A DNA stretch of 36,558 nt from Desulfobacula sp. (GCA_028280105.1 JANQML010000317.1:1-36558); one strand, 5' to 3'. Shown: positions 1 through 8,496, numbered from the stretch's first letter. The notes: generated by a model not told the origin, from the sequence alone. Translations and numbers: made by a program.

Positions 1-1662
1 ACACCTATATTTTCAGGTACCTATTGGGATGTTCAGGATCTGGTACTGGCTGAAATTGAAAGAATTGAGGTGATCCGCGGGCCAGGTGCATCCCTTTGGG
101 GAGCGAATGCGGTGAACGGCATCATCAATATCATCACCCGATCCGCCCGGGAGACCGTCGGGTCCCAAATTACAACCTGGGCCGGTACGGAGGAAAGAGC
201 AGGAATCAGCGGGATGCAGGGCATGGCAGTCGGCGAAAAGAGTTATTTACGATTGACGGCCAAAGGGTTTCACCGGGACGAGAGCCACCTGAATGGTATC
301 GGTGCGGATGATGAAATGACAATGGGACGGGTTGGATTTCGATGGGACTATGAAAATAACGGCTTTACCGGTAAAACCACGGGCGGTTATTACCAGGGCC
401 AGGAGGGTGCCAATTTTAATCGGGTGGAATATGAAGATGATTTTCAGAACCTGTCCAATTTTGATACCGACTTGTTTGGGGGGCATCTGCTGACCAGCTG
501 GAGCAAAACGCTGAGTCATCGATCAGACCTGTCATTTCAATTCTACTTTGACTACAGCAGCCGTGAGGAGGCCCTGTATGACGAGTCTCTCAATGTTCTG
601 GATGCCGAGTTTCAACACAACTATGAATTCGGGCCCGGTCATAAATTCACCTGGGGCGGGGGGGTGAGGCTCTATTCCGATGATTTAACGGCTCATTCCA
701 ATACCCGCATGGAACCCAGCAGCGACCGGTATACACTAGTCAATTTTTTTCTTCAGGATGAATATCCGTTGCTTGATAACCTGACCCTGACACTGGGCAG
801 TAAGTTTGAACATAATGATTTCACGGGTTGGGAAATCCAGCCAAGCGGCAGGGTGCTGTGGGAAACGTCAAAAACATTCTCGGTATGGGGGGCGGTTTCG
901 CGGGCGGTTCGCACCCCCTCCCGGCTCGACTCTGGTGGAGAGATTGTTGTTGCCCTTTATCCGCCCGGCCATCCGCTGAATCCAACGCCCAATGAAGCTA
1001 TACCGGTTCCCCTGCCCATTGTCGTTACATTCAGGGGTTCTGATGAATTTGAGGCTGAAGAGCTGACTGCCTATGAAATGGGAATGCGGTCACTGGTCTC
1101 TGATCATACCCGTATTGACCTGTCTATCTTTTATAATCGCTATAAAAATTTAAGAACCGGGAGCAACCTGCCGCCCAATCTTATTTTTAATCAAAGTCTT
1201 CCCGTAGCCGTTGATCAGGTCAGTTTTGCCAACAATAATCTGGAGGGCAATACCTATGGGTTTGAAGCCAGCCTTGAATACCAGGCAACCGATGATTGGA
1301 AGTTAATTGGAGCCTATGGATACATGGAGATGGATTTTGATTTTGGCGGTCAGCTTGAGAAATTCCTCAATAGTTTTTATGCCCGCCACCAAGCCTCCCT
1401 GCAATCCCGATTAAATCTGTCAGAGGATGTTGAATTGGATGTCTGGTTGGCCTATACGGATGAAATAGCTGTTCAGGGTCAGCCTGATATCTGGGATCTG
1501 GGTTTCCGTTTGGGTTACCAGGTGTCAAAACAATGGTATTTGGAGCTTATCGGCCAGAATTTATTGTACAGCCATAAACGGCAACTCACCTCAGAGGTCA
1601 TCAGCATGGTTTCATCTGAAATCGAGCGCGGGGCGTATCTGAGATTGACCTATCAGTTTTAA
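1..1662 (+). CDS. TonB-dependent outer-membrane receptor, 5' end outside the window
   Basis: The frame is open from base 1 and ends with TAA at 1660-1662, giving the last 553 residues of a longer protein. The first visible residues are the end of the plug domain: the stretch around RIEVIRGPGASLWGANAVNG (residues about 21-40) followed by IINIITR is the classic plug signature of TonB-dependent receptors. The rest alternates short polar and aromatic strands, as expected for a 22-strand beta-barrel, and the protein ends in Tyr-Gln-Phe; a terminal Phe is typical of proteins inserted by the BAM machinery. The family imports siderophores, vitamin B12, sugars or metals across the outer membrane using TonB energy. 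The substrate cannot be read from this part. The signal peptide, TonB box and most of the plug lie upstream of the window. It converges on the RNase H gene, with 66 bases between them. Confidence 0.93.
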   Translation, partial: TPIFSGTYWDVQDLVLAEIERIEVIRGPGASLWGANAVNGIINIITRSARETVGSQITTWAGTEERAGISGMQGMAVGEKSYLRLTAKGFHRDESHLNGIGADDEMTMGRVGFRWDYENNGFTGKTTGGYYQGQEGANFNRVEYEDDFQNLSNFDTDLFGGHLLTSWSKTLSHRSDLSFQFYFDYSSREEALYDESLNVLDAEFQHNYEFGPGHKFTWGGGVRLYSDDLTAHSNTRMEPSSDRYTLVNFFLQDEYPLLDNLTLTLGSKFEHNDFTGWEIQPSGRVLWETSKTFSVWGAVSRAVRTPSRLDSGGEIVVALYPPGHPLNPTPNEAIPVPLPIVVTFRGSDEFEAEELTAYEMGMRSLVSDHTRIDLSIFYNRYKNLRTGSNLPPNLIFNQSLPVAVDQVSFANNNLEGNTYGFEASLEYQATDDWKLIGAYGYMEMDFDFGGQLEKFLNSFYARHQASLQSRLNLSEDVELDVWLAYTDEIAVQGQPDIWDLGFRLGYQVSKQWYLELIGQNLLYSHKRQLTSEVISMVSSEIERGAYLRLTYQF

Positions 1663-1728
1663 CGGGACAGTATAACGGCTGCCAGAACCAGGCGGGGTAC
1701 GGATCAATTCGAAAACCGGTATCTGATT

Positions 1729-2388
1729 CTACCGTCCGGCATACCCCTCATCGACGATCAACATATCTCTGCCTGCGGCCGCCCCATTGGCAAGTTCATC
1801 CGCACGTTCATTGAGAGGGTCACCGGCATGGCCCTTCACCCACTTGAAATTCAACTCGGGAAATAGTTCAACAAGTTCCAGCAGAACTGCCCAAAGATCG
1901 GGGTTTAGAGCGGGTTTTCCATCTCCTTTTTTCCATCCTTTGGCCCGCCACCCTTTGGCCCATCCCTTAACAATTCCGTTGATGGTGTACTGGGAGTCGG
2001 AATGGATGGTGACGGGCTTATCCTTATGACCCTTTAATTCTTCAAGTGCCGTGATAACCGCCATCATTTCCATCCGATTATTGGTGGTATGCTGGTATCC
2101 CTGGGAATATTCACTGGTTTCTCCATTCATCCGGATGATCACACCATACCCCCCCGGACCCGGATTATTCAGAGCGGATCCGTCTGTATAGACCGTAACC
2201 GTATCGGTCTTGGCCCCTTTTTCTTCTTCGGTATCTGCCCTGCCGATCGGGGGGATTTTAGCCGGTATTCGATCCCGCACCCTGTAGACACTTTCGGGGT
2301 ATTTTTTTTGATATTCCCTGGCTTCTTCAGCGTTTGTAAAAATGGCTCCGTGCCCGGAACCGGAGGTTGAGATAATATGGTATTTCAT
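1729..2388 (-). CDS. rnhA: Ribonuclease HI with an N-terminal extension
   Basis: Cuts the RNA strand of RNA-DNA hybrids (R-loops, Okazaki primers). The 219-residue product has a C-terminal RNase HI domain (about residues 62-203). The catalytic acidic residues fit D69 (YTDGSALNNPGPGG), E107 (NNRMEMMA), D131 (HSDSQ) and D197 (NERADELA), with H187 in KGHAGD. A Trp/Lys-rich segment (about 142-156) matches the basic protrusion or handle. Residues 1-60 are an extra domain not present in the 155-residue E. coli enzyme. Its position resembles the hybrid-binding (viroplasmin-like) domain of other long RNases HI, but its sequence is not a clear match. The ATG at 2386-2388 was chosen because AAAGGA lies just before it; a start 10 codons earlier has no such site. 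It is transcribed alone and faces the TonB receptor gene. Confidence 0.93.
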   Translation of the reverse strand: MKYHIISTSGSGHGAIFTNAEEAREYQKKYPESVYRVRDRIPAKIPPIGRADTEEEKGAKTDTVTVYTDGSALNNPGPGGYGVIIRMNGETSEYSQGYQHTTNNRMEMMAVITALEELKGHKDKPVTIHSDSQYTINGIVKGWAKGWRAKGWKKGDGKPALNPDLWAVLLELVELFPELNFKWVKGHAGDPLNERADELANGAAAGRDMLIVDEGYAGR

Positions 2389-2530
2389 AACATTTCCTTT
2401 TAAGCAACAACCTGTCATTCCAATGAGCGTGGCTATCTCCTGCGCTTTTAACGATCGTTGACGTTATATACATTGAATCCAACATAAAAGATACTGTTTG
2501 ATGGATTATGGGTCTCTTTGTAACAATGAA

Positions 2531-2563
2531 AAAAGGATACCCCGATCACTGGGGTATCCTTTT
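2531..2563 (-). terminator. Rho-independent terminator downstream of the ABC1-methyltransferase gene
   Basis: A perfect 13-bp stem, AAAAGGATACCCC and its complement, encloses a 7-base loop and has T-rich sequence on both sides. It sits 57 bases after the stop of the leftward gene ending at 2620, so it most likely ends the four-gene cluster transcript. It would work in both directions. Confidence 0.85.
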
Positions 2564-2619
2564 TGTCCCTGTATTAATCTCTAATGCTAAAGGCCCGGAC
2601 AAAAAAAATGAAGGGAATC

Positions 2620-4674
2620 CTATTTTTTTTCCATAACAATCCGGTGCAGTGAAAGTATCTTTTTGTTCGCCAGTTCCATAAAAATGTTTAGCTCATCAAC
2701 CAGATATTTAAACAGATCTTTTTTTATCACTTTTTGAAGAAAAGCCTTATCTGTTTCAATATTTTTCATCCATAACTGGTATGTGGGTAAAAGGTCTGAA
2801 GAATCATTCCTGTTCTCTATTATGTTGAAATGAGGGCGCGCATGCTGTTCAATCTGGTTCAAGGATACAAAACCGAGCCAGGGCAGCATGCCGGTAATCC
2901 GTTGGAAGTCCGAAGCATGCTTTTCTTCGAATAAAAATGCCGGATCAATAGTCAGGGCCTGAATAAATAATCTTCCCTGATCCACCAGACGTTCCTGGCT
3001 CCAGTTGAAAAACCGTTCCAGGCGTTTGTCCGTCAGCCCGACCCTGTTTTCATGCAAGGTACCCAAATGCAGCAGTATTTCCACAGCAGTGAGCGCATTG
3101 GCTTTTGGATACGTATTTTTCCCGGATGAATCAAAATCTTCCCAACTGGTCCAAGCCACATCAAGCCCTTTTTTCCGGCAGGCATTATACTCAACTCTAC
3201 TGATCGTAATTCCCATTCCTTTTGCACCCCTTTGCTCGATTTTTTGCAAAAGGCTGCCCCGTCCACAGCCCACATCAATGATGAAATCGTTCTTTTTGAC
3301 GTTAATTGAATCCATGATGAACTGATCCCGGTCTCCCCAGGCTTTTTCAGCAGATGATCCGGAGTGTTCAAACATGGCCGTCGAATAGGTTCCGAACTTA
3401 CCCAGTACCTTTTCCTCCGCTTCCCTGGGAATGGAGGCATATTCAGCCTGAAGCAGCCGTTTTCGGCGGGAATTTTCCATCATGCTGAATTCCGGATCAA
3501 TGGTATATAAAAACCCTTCAATTGTCACAATGGTCAGCAGCAGCTTGGCATGATAGGTTTCCAGTTGAACGCTGTTTTTTGAAAGAACGGCCATCAGTTT
3601 GGGCAACAGGTCGGAAAGGACCGGATTTCCTCCGGATTTGACGAAGTTTTCGTGGAGAACCCGATATGTGGCCTTATATATTTCCTGATTCGATCCGTCC
3701 GAGCCGTTGTCCGGTTGCAGGCCCCGGACAAAATATTTCAAAAAATATTCTGTGGCAAAGTCATAATAGCCTTCGACCATGGAAAGATAAAACGTCAAAA
3801 GGTGGTTTCTAATCATCAAAGGAACTTCATGCATCAATCCGAAATCTATCAGTACCAACTGTCCCTGTTGGTTCCAGAAAAAATTCCCGGGATGGAGATC
3901 GGCGTGGCACATTCCCTTTAAAAAAATCATATTGTCAAGAAAGAAATCGACACGGCTGGCCAATACTTTTCTATCCTGATCCAGCCTTTTGAATTCATAA
4001 GGCGGGATACCGTGAACAAACTCCATTACCAATGCCTGGGTATTTGAATACTCCGGAAAAGTTTGAGGTACAGTGACCGATTCATCATCGGAAAATCGCT
4101 CGGCAAAAATCCGGTAGTTGTTTTCTTCTGCACTTAAATCGGTTTGGGAGAGCAACAGCTCTTCCAGTTCTTTGGCATATCCTCTGAGGTTGATGATTCG
4201 TGCCCTGGGGGAAACCGTTTCAAAAAACCAGACCAGAAAAAACAACACCTTAAAATTGGCTTCAATGGAGGCCCGGATACCGGGTTTTAATATTTTGACG
4301 GCCACATCCTGCCGGTTTTTTCTCAGTACGGCGCGGTATACGACTGCCACGGAACCGGAGGCAATGGGTTCTTTGGGAAAATGGGAAAAAATCGATTCAA
4401 GATTTTGATCGAAAATCGTTTCGGCCAGGGTATACATTTCCCCCTTATCTTCTACCGGAATCGCATCTCTTAATTTAGCAAATTCCCGGATATAATGTTC
4501 CGGGATATTTTTGATACGCGTACTCAACACTTGAATGAACTTGATGTAAACAGGACCCAGTTTAATGATGGACCTGCTTACAAAAACAGGGAGTTTTTTT
4601 TGATTGAACAGCCGCAAACATATATAACCGGGTAATCTTGTCAATATGATAATCAATACTCTTAAATATTCCAC
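2620..4674 (-). CDS. ABC1/UbiB-family atypical kinase fused to a CFA-synthase-like SAM methyltransferase
   Basis: A 684-residue two-domain protein. Residues about 1-400 are an ABC1 (UbiB/ADCK) ATPase/kinase-like domain: LGPVYIKFIQVLSTR (about 39-53) stands where the family has LGPxxIKxGQxLSTR, so the KxGQ signature reads KFIQ. The alanine-rich loop reads IASGSVAVVYRA; the Lys of VAVK (127), HADLHPGN (257-264) and the DFG Asp (277) are kept. Residues about 450-680 are a class I methyltransferase with motif I DVGCGRG (467-473) and an ITISRVEY segment resembling cyclopropane-fatty-acid synthases. ABC1 proteins act on ubiquinone and other membrane lipids, so a lipid substrate is plausible but inferred. 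I prefer the GTG at 4672-4674, with GGAG seven bases upstream; an in-frame ATG at 4740 lacks a site. It is the last gene of the cluster, 266 bases after the dehydrogenase gene, so a separate promoter is possible. No transmembrane anchor is obvious apart from a hydrophobic N-terminus. Confidence 0.85.
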   Translation of the reverse strand: MEYLRVLIIILTRLPGYICLRLFNQKKLPVFVSRSIIKLGPVYIKFIQVLSTRIKNIPEHYIREFAKLRDAIPVEDKGEMYTLAETIFDQNLESIFSHFPKEPIASGSVAVVYRAVLRKNRQDVAVKILKPGIRASIEANFKVLFFLVWFFETVSPRARIINLRGYAKELEELLLSQTDLSAEENNYRIFAERFSDDESVTVPQTFPEYSNTQALVMEFVHGIPPYEFKRLDQDRKVLASRVDFFLDNMIFLKGMCHADLHPGNFFWNQQGQLVLIDFGLMHEVPLMIRNHLLTFYLSMVEGYYDFATEYFLKYFVRGLQPDNGSDGSNQEIYKATYRVLHENFVKSGGNPVLSDLLPKLMAVLSKNSVQLETYHAKLLLTIVTIEGFLYTIDPEFSMMENSRRKRLLQAEYASIPREAEEKVLGKFGTYSTAMFEHSGSSAEKAWGDRDQFIMDSINVKKNDFIIDVGCGRGSLLQKIEQRGAKGMGITISRVEYNACRKKGLDVAWTSWEDFDSSGKNTYPKANALTAVEILLHLGTLHENRVGLTDKRLERFFNWSQERLVDQGRLFIQALTIDPAFLFEEKHASDFQRITGMLPWLGFVSLNQIEQHARPHFNIIENRNDSSDLLPTYQLWMKNIETDKAFLQKVIKKDLFKYLVDELNIFMELANKKILSLHRIVMEKK

Positions 4675-4940
4675 TGATGTTCTCCAATGAATGGGGTCAA
4701 TGATGCATGTTAGTCGGTTATCGGGATACCCGTCCGGCATCCCGGTGCTTTTACATCTGGATATCGTTTTTTAAACCGCATTTTTAGTTTTCCGGAAACG
4801 CTGCCGGAACAAAGAAAAGCTTTCTGAAAAACGATGCAGGCAACTCTCAAACGATAGTGAATCCTTTTGCATTACATAAAAAAATGTAAGAAAAAGAAGG
4901 GGTAATTTGAGTCTGTAAAGAATAAGCTGAGGTAAACAAC

Positions 4941-6053
4941 TTATGTTTGTTTCACTTTTTCCTTTTTATGGGACAGCAATATTTCACGCCTCTTCTGTTT
5001 TTCCCATTTGCTCAGGACATACTGTTTATTTTGGTAAAACCAATACCCGATGATGTTTTCCAGATAGTCCCGAAGATTCGGGGCTGGAAACAGTGTGTTT
5101 TGGGGGGGCAAAACATCATCTGATTCCAGATAATTTTTATAAATATCTATAAAATCCATCATGGCAAAGACTTTCTCCGGAGATCCATCTTTAACCCCCC
5201 ATGCCTGTGATGAACGTTGAAGAAAATTCCACCGTCTAGTGGAGATGAATACCGGTTCCTCTATGGGTTCAAGCCCGTATTGTCCCCGGTAGCTGTTAAT
5301 GTTGCCGCATATATGCCGGAGGAGTTCCCCCAGGGATATTTTATTTTCACCGGCCGACGCCACCAACTTATACCCTGAACCGCTCTTGTGGCGGATAACG
5401 GTCCGGACAAGGTGCTCGAACTGGATAAGCAGCCAATCAATCGGGACGATATCGGCAAGGGCGTCTTTCCGGCCCACGATGAAAGGGACGGGATAGAGGA
5501 ATAAGCTTTTAAGCATCGGGTAGAAACCGTGGAATTTTGATATCTCCCCTGTGTCGGATCTTCCTACCACAAGACTGAATCCGAACACCCAAAGCGGCAG
5601 ATCAGGAAACGTGGAACGGATCTTTTTTTCTGCAATGGCCTTGGACTCTTCATACGTGTTCTTATACGTCCAGTTTTCAGTATCGGTGAAGGCTGTAGAG
5701 AGATAGATCATGGCGTTTTTTTTACCTGTTAAAGAAACCATCTTTGCAAAATGGAGTGAACCCGATACGTTTGCACCGTAAATATCCTCAAGTTTTTTAT
5801 TCCAGGAAACATCGGCCGCACAGTGGATCCCGACGGTATGTCCGGCAATGCCGATCTCTGAAATCGTGTTTTCCACATCTGCTGCATCACTTAAATCGCA
5901 GCGTATACAGACGACCCGGTCGTCATTGACTTCCATGGGGCGGGTTTTGCGGTAGAGCAATACAATCTGATCTACATCTTCAAACCCGTACATGAGTTTT
6001 GTGATGTCCGTTCCAATGCCACCGGCGGCTCCGGAAATGATAAGTCTTAACAT
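4941..6053 (-). CDS. NAD(P)-dependent fatty-acyl/thioester-reductase-like dehydrogenase (NAD_binding_4 type)
   Basis: A 370-residue extended short-chain dehydrogenase. The Rossmann loop GAAGGIG is at residues 8-14, followed by IRCDLSD, HCAADVSW, a Ser-Thr at 119-120 and the catalytic pair Y134/K138 (NTYEESKA). Segments such as LVVGRSDTGEI and the long C-terminal part resemble the reductase domains that release aldehydes or alcohols from acyl-CoA or carrier-bound thioesters, rather than sugar epimerases. The likely reaction, inferred, is reduction of an acyl thioester to an aldehyde, which the neighbouring aminotransferase could aminate. No carrier protein or adenylation domain is attached. 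AAAGGAG lies seven bases before the ATG and overlaps the end of the SRPBCC gene (11-base gap), so the two are translationally coupled. The C-terminus is very basic (about the last 30 residues). Confidence 0.82.
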   Translation of the reverse strand: MLRLIISGAAGGIGTDITKLMYGFEDVDQIVLLYRKTRPMEVNDDRVVCIRCDLSDAADVENTISEIGIAGHTVGIHCAADVSWNKKLEDIYGANVSGSLHFAKMVSLTGKKNAMIYLSTAFTDTENWTYKNTYEESKAIAEKKIRSTFPDLPLWVFGFSLVVGRSDTGEISKFHGFYPMLKSLFLYPVPFIVGRKDALADIVPIDWLLIQFEHLVRTVIRHKSGSGYKLVASAGENKISLGELLRHICGNINSYRGQYGLEPIEEPVFISTRRWNFLQRSSQAWGVKDGSPEKVFAMMDFIDIYKNYLESDDVLPPQNTLFPAPNLRDYLENIIGYWFYQNKQYVLSKWEKQKRREILLSHKKEKVKQT

Positions 6054-6064
6054 TTTTTTCTCCT

Positions 6065-6493
6065 TTACATTTTCTGGATTGCGTCCAGCATTTTATAGCT
6101 GTTTGCCTTAATCGCCTTGACTCCCATCGGGTTGAGCATATCCGCCAGTGACGGGATACCCAGGTCGAATTCAATCGTTAGGGTAACTCGGGCCGTTTTC
6201 TCAGCTTCAGTATAGTCGATCTCCCAGGCCCCTTTGTACAGATCGATGTCTCCCTCGATTTGTTCAAAGACAATTTTTTCATAGGGATAAAAATGATCCT
6301 TCTCCACCCAATTTAATTCACTTCCGTTTAAAAGAACCTTCCAGGAGCTGACCGTACCTGTCTCATCAGGACGGCAAGTGACTTCCAGGACATCATCCAT
6401 AAAATGCGGATACCGTTCAAAATCGGAAATATTCTTCCACAGGGTTTCAATATCGATTTCCTTGATTTCCATTGTTGTTTCGACAACAGGCAT
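6065..6493 (-). CDS. SRPBCC/START-domain protein (polyketide cyclase/lipid-transport-like)
   Basis: A single-domain 142-residue protein of the SRPBCC (helix-grip, Bet v1-like) superfamily. The pattern is typical: an N-terminal strand (VVETTMEIKEIDIETLW), a helix with the FERYPHFMDDV segment, a middle SSWKV...ELNWVEKD strand pair, and a long C-terminal helix ending AIQKM. Members bind hydrophobic ligands in a deep pocket and act as polyketide cyclases/aromatases, lipid carriers or CoQ-binding (Coq10/RatA) proteins. Sequence alone does not choose between these, but the neighbours (acyl reductase, ABC1 kinase, methyltransferase) favour a lipid or quinone-like ligand. GAGGAG precedes the ATG. The gene is 26 bases from the aminotransferase and 11 bases from the dehydrogenase, clearly one operon. 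Confidence 0.8.
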   Translation of the reverse strand: MPVVETTMEIKEIDIETLWKNISDFERYPHFMDDVLEVTCRPDETGTVSSWKVLLNGSELNWVEKDHFYPYEKIVFEQIEGDIDLYKGAWEIDYTEAEKTARVTLTIEFDLGIPSLADMLNPMGVKAIKANSYKMLDAIQKM

Positions 6494-6519
6494 AATTGTC
6501 TCCTCTTAAAATGTTTTGT

Positions 6520-7737
6520 TTATTTTCTGGTTTCTACTGCATCGATCAGTCTGTCCAGACCCCATTGCAGATCTTCATCGGAAATTACCGCAGGCGGATA
6601 AATCCTCAGGACCTCCGGGCTTGTGAGACAGAACGTTGTGAGTACTCCCTTGCCGTATGCCGACATCAGTGTTTCGGCAAGAATCTCTTTGTCTGTAAAT
6701 TCAATTCCAATCATCAGGCCTTTCCCGCGGATCTCCCGGATTTCCTCCCGGGACGCCAGCTCATGGTTCAGCCGGTCCAGGCATTGCCGGCCTTTTTCCC
6801 GGACATCCCTGAGAAAATCTTCCTGCGAGACCAGTTCAATTGCACGATTGGCGACTGCACATGCAAAAGGGCTGGAGGCATAAGAAGATGCGGCCATCGT
6901 CGGATTGTTCAATAATGCTCCGCACTCCCTGAATACGGTCATGGCAATGGGAACAAGCCCTCCACCCAGGGTTTTGCCCACCACCACGATATCCGGTACT
7001 CCGGCCATGGTTGCCGGAGACCAGACTTGGCCGCACCGCCCCAACCCTGTCTGAATTTCATCCATGATGAATATTGCCCCATGTGTTTTGCACAATGACG
7101 CCATTTCAAATACAAAGTCCTCAGGAACCGGCCGGATTCCGCCTTCGCCCTGAATAGGCTCCATAACGAAAGCGGCGATCGTCCCGCCTTTGAAAAGCCC
7201 TTTGGCAATTTCCACGCCTGAATCATCCGGGGGGATATGATCCACCGGCAGAGCCGTGTCCTCATTCGTTACACTGCCGGACGCATAGTGAGTCAGGCTC
7301 AATGCCCCGCTTGTTTTACCGTGATACCCGTTTTTCAATGCAATAAAATGTTTTTTACCGGTGGACAGCATCGCCGAACGAATGGCAAACTCCACACTTT
7401 CGGAACCGCTGTTGGCATAAATGACGTAACGCAGGGACTCCGGCAGTGTGTCGAGCAGGGCTTCGGCAGCGGCCACCGAAGGTTCATTGGCCAGAATTTT
7501 TGTCGATAATCCCATTTTTTTAAGCTGTTTTGTTGCACAATCAACAATTTCCGGATGCCGGTGCCCCAGCAGATGGATGCCATATGAACCGAAATCCAGA
7601 AACCTTTCTTCATTGTCGTCGTAGATCCAGGCGCCTTCTCCCCGGATCTCAGACGATTTCATGCCGGAAAGCTTAAACAACAGGGCATTTTTCTTTCCAA
7701 ACACGTGCTCGAATTTTTTCCAATACGCATTGTTCAT
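6520..7737 (-). CDS. Class III PLP-dependent aminotransferase
   Basis: A 405-residue fold-type I aminotransferase of the acetylornithine/GABA/omega-transaminase class. With the ATG at 7735-7737 as residue 1, the phosphate-binding NSGSES is at 109-114, GYHGKT at 137-142, the ring-nitrogen Asp lies in FIMDEIQTGLGR (D226), and the Schiff-base Lys is in VVGKTLGGG (K255). The family moves an amino group between an amino donor and a ketone or aldehyde. Next to an acyl-reductase-like enzyme, terminal amination of an acyl-derived aldehyde is an attractive inference. The chosen start has AAAGGAG six bases upstream; a longer frame starting 19 codons earlier has no site. This is the first gene of the leftward cluster. 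The exact donor and acceptor cannot be told from sequence, and arginine/ornithine-type substrates are not excluded. Confidence 0.88.
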   Translation of the reverse strand: MNNAYWKKFEHVFGKKNALLFKLSGMKSSEIRGEGAWIYDDNEERFLDFGSYGIHLLGHRHPEIVDCATKQLKKMGLSTKILANEPSVAAAEALLDTLPESLRYVIYANSGSESVEFAIRSAMLSTGKKHFIALKNGYHGKTSGALSLTHYASGSVTNEDTALPVDHIPPDDSGVEIAKGLFKGGTIAAFVMEPIQGEGGIRPVPEDFVFEMASLCKTHGAIFIMDEIQTGLGRCGQVWSPATMAGVPDIVVVGKTLGGGLVPIAMTVFRECGALLNNPTMAASSYASSPFACAVANRAIELVSQEDFLRDVREKGRQCLDRLNHELASREEIREIRGKGLMIGIEFTDKEILAETLMSAYGKGVLTTFCLTSPEVLRIYPPAVISDEDLQWGLDRLIDAVETRK

Positions 7738-7906
7738 AATCGACTCCTTTAAATCGACGTTTCCTTTAATCGTCCAGGCGATTAAGATCTTCATATCTAA
7801 TTCGACACTTACTGCAGCCAGGCTTTTCTATCTGTATATGGACATCCATCCGGTTTTTAAAGCTGACTGTTCAAAGAAAATTTTGAAACGCTTTAACCAT
7901 TCTTTT

Positions 7907-7925
7907 AAGTAACAAGTTGTTACTT
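7907..7925. promoter_or_regulatory. 19-bp perfect palindrome, candidate repressor operator
   Basis: AAGTAACAAGTTGTTACTT is a perfect 9-bp inverted repeat around one base, 170 bases upstream of the aminotransferase start. Size and symmetry fit a dimeric HTH repressor of the TetR kind. A second palindrome, CAACCATGGTTG, lies at 7939-7950. No regulator gene is adjacent, so the cognate protein is unknown. Confidence 0.4.
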
Positions 7926-8194
7926 TAGAGAGCAGGCTCAACCATGGTTGTGTCGTGTGCCAACGATTCAAATCAGATTTCAAACCTACTGAAAATCGGG
8001 CATAATTAATCCACCTGTAAGACGTAATGTCCGTTTGCCTGATGTGATTAATACTTAATTATTTTAATAAATTAAGATCGCAATAGCCTGTGTTGAAATA
8101 CGTGTTTCATAACTTGGAACAGGCTCGATTAATAAGAATTCATCAATAATATATTGATTTAAGAGGGGGAGGTTGGTATTTTAATAACGTTACG

Positions 8195-8213
8195 GGTTGA
8201 TATCATATCAACC
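8195..8213. repeat. Inverted repeat just before the orphan terminator
   Basis: GGTTGATATCATATCAACC has two 8-bp arms around TCA. In a rightward RNA it would fold directly upstream of the terminator hairpin at 8220, which is a usual small-RNA arrangement; as DNA it could be an operator. Confidence 0.4.
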
Positions 8214-8219
8214 TCACCC

Positions 8220-8258
8220 AAGAACCCCTTCAATCCCACATTGCGGGGGTTCTTTTCT
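8220..8258 (+). terminator. Orphan rho-independent terminator, rightward
   Basis: AAGAACCCC (8220-8228) pairs with GGGGTTCTT (8246-8254). An inner CAAT/ATTG stem (8231-8234 with 8240-8243) extends the hairpin, and the tail TTCTTTTCTG follows. The T-tract is only on the right side. No gene on the plus strand ends here: the nearest genes on both sides are leftward. It may end a short unannotated RNA. Confidence 0.65.
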
Positions 8259-8496
8259 GTTTATTGCCAAATAACAAAACCGTTGATTTTTTTATTTCTG
8301 AGAATGCCGTATAGAATGAAAAGGCATTTATTCTGAGCATATTTTTTTAACACAAAGAATACAACCTTCCCTACTTGATTCTGCATTGTAGTGTCAAGTT
8401 TTTTTTTAGTTAGCACGATTTTTTACGGCTCGTTTAAATCAGTTAACAGGTTCTATTTGAGAGGTTTTTGAAGGTTGTTGTTTTTTGAATGTAGGT

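Larger units (their letters stand above)
7738..8496. other. 759-base gene-free region between the aminotransferase and EamA genes
   Basis: No convincing coding frame was found. The region holds the leader of the leftward aminotransferase operon, two palindromes (7907-7925 and 7939-7950), an AT-rich block near 8040-8160, an inverted repeat at 8195-8213, an orphan rightward terminator at 8220-8258 and a T-rich tail of the EamA gene. No clear -35/-10 pair for the operon could be assigned. Confidence 0.6.
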
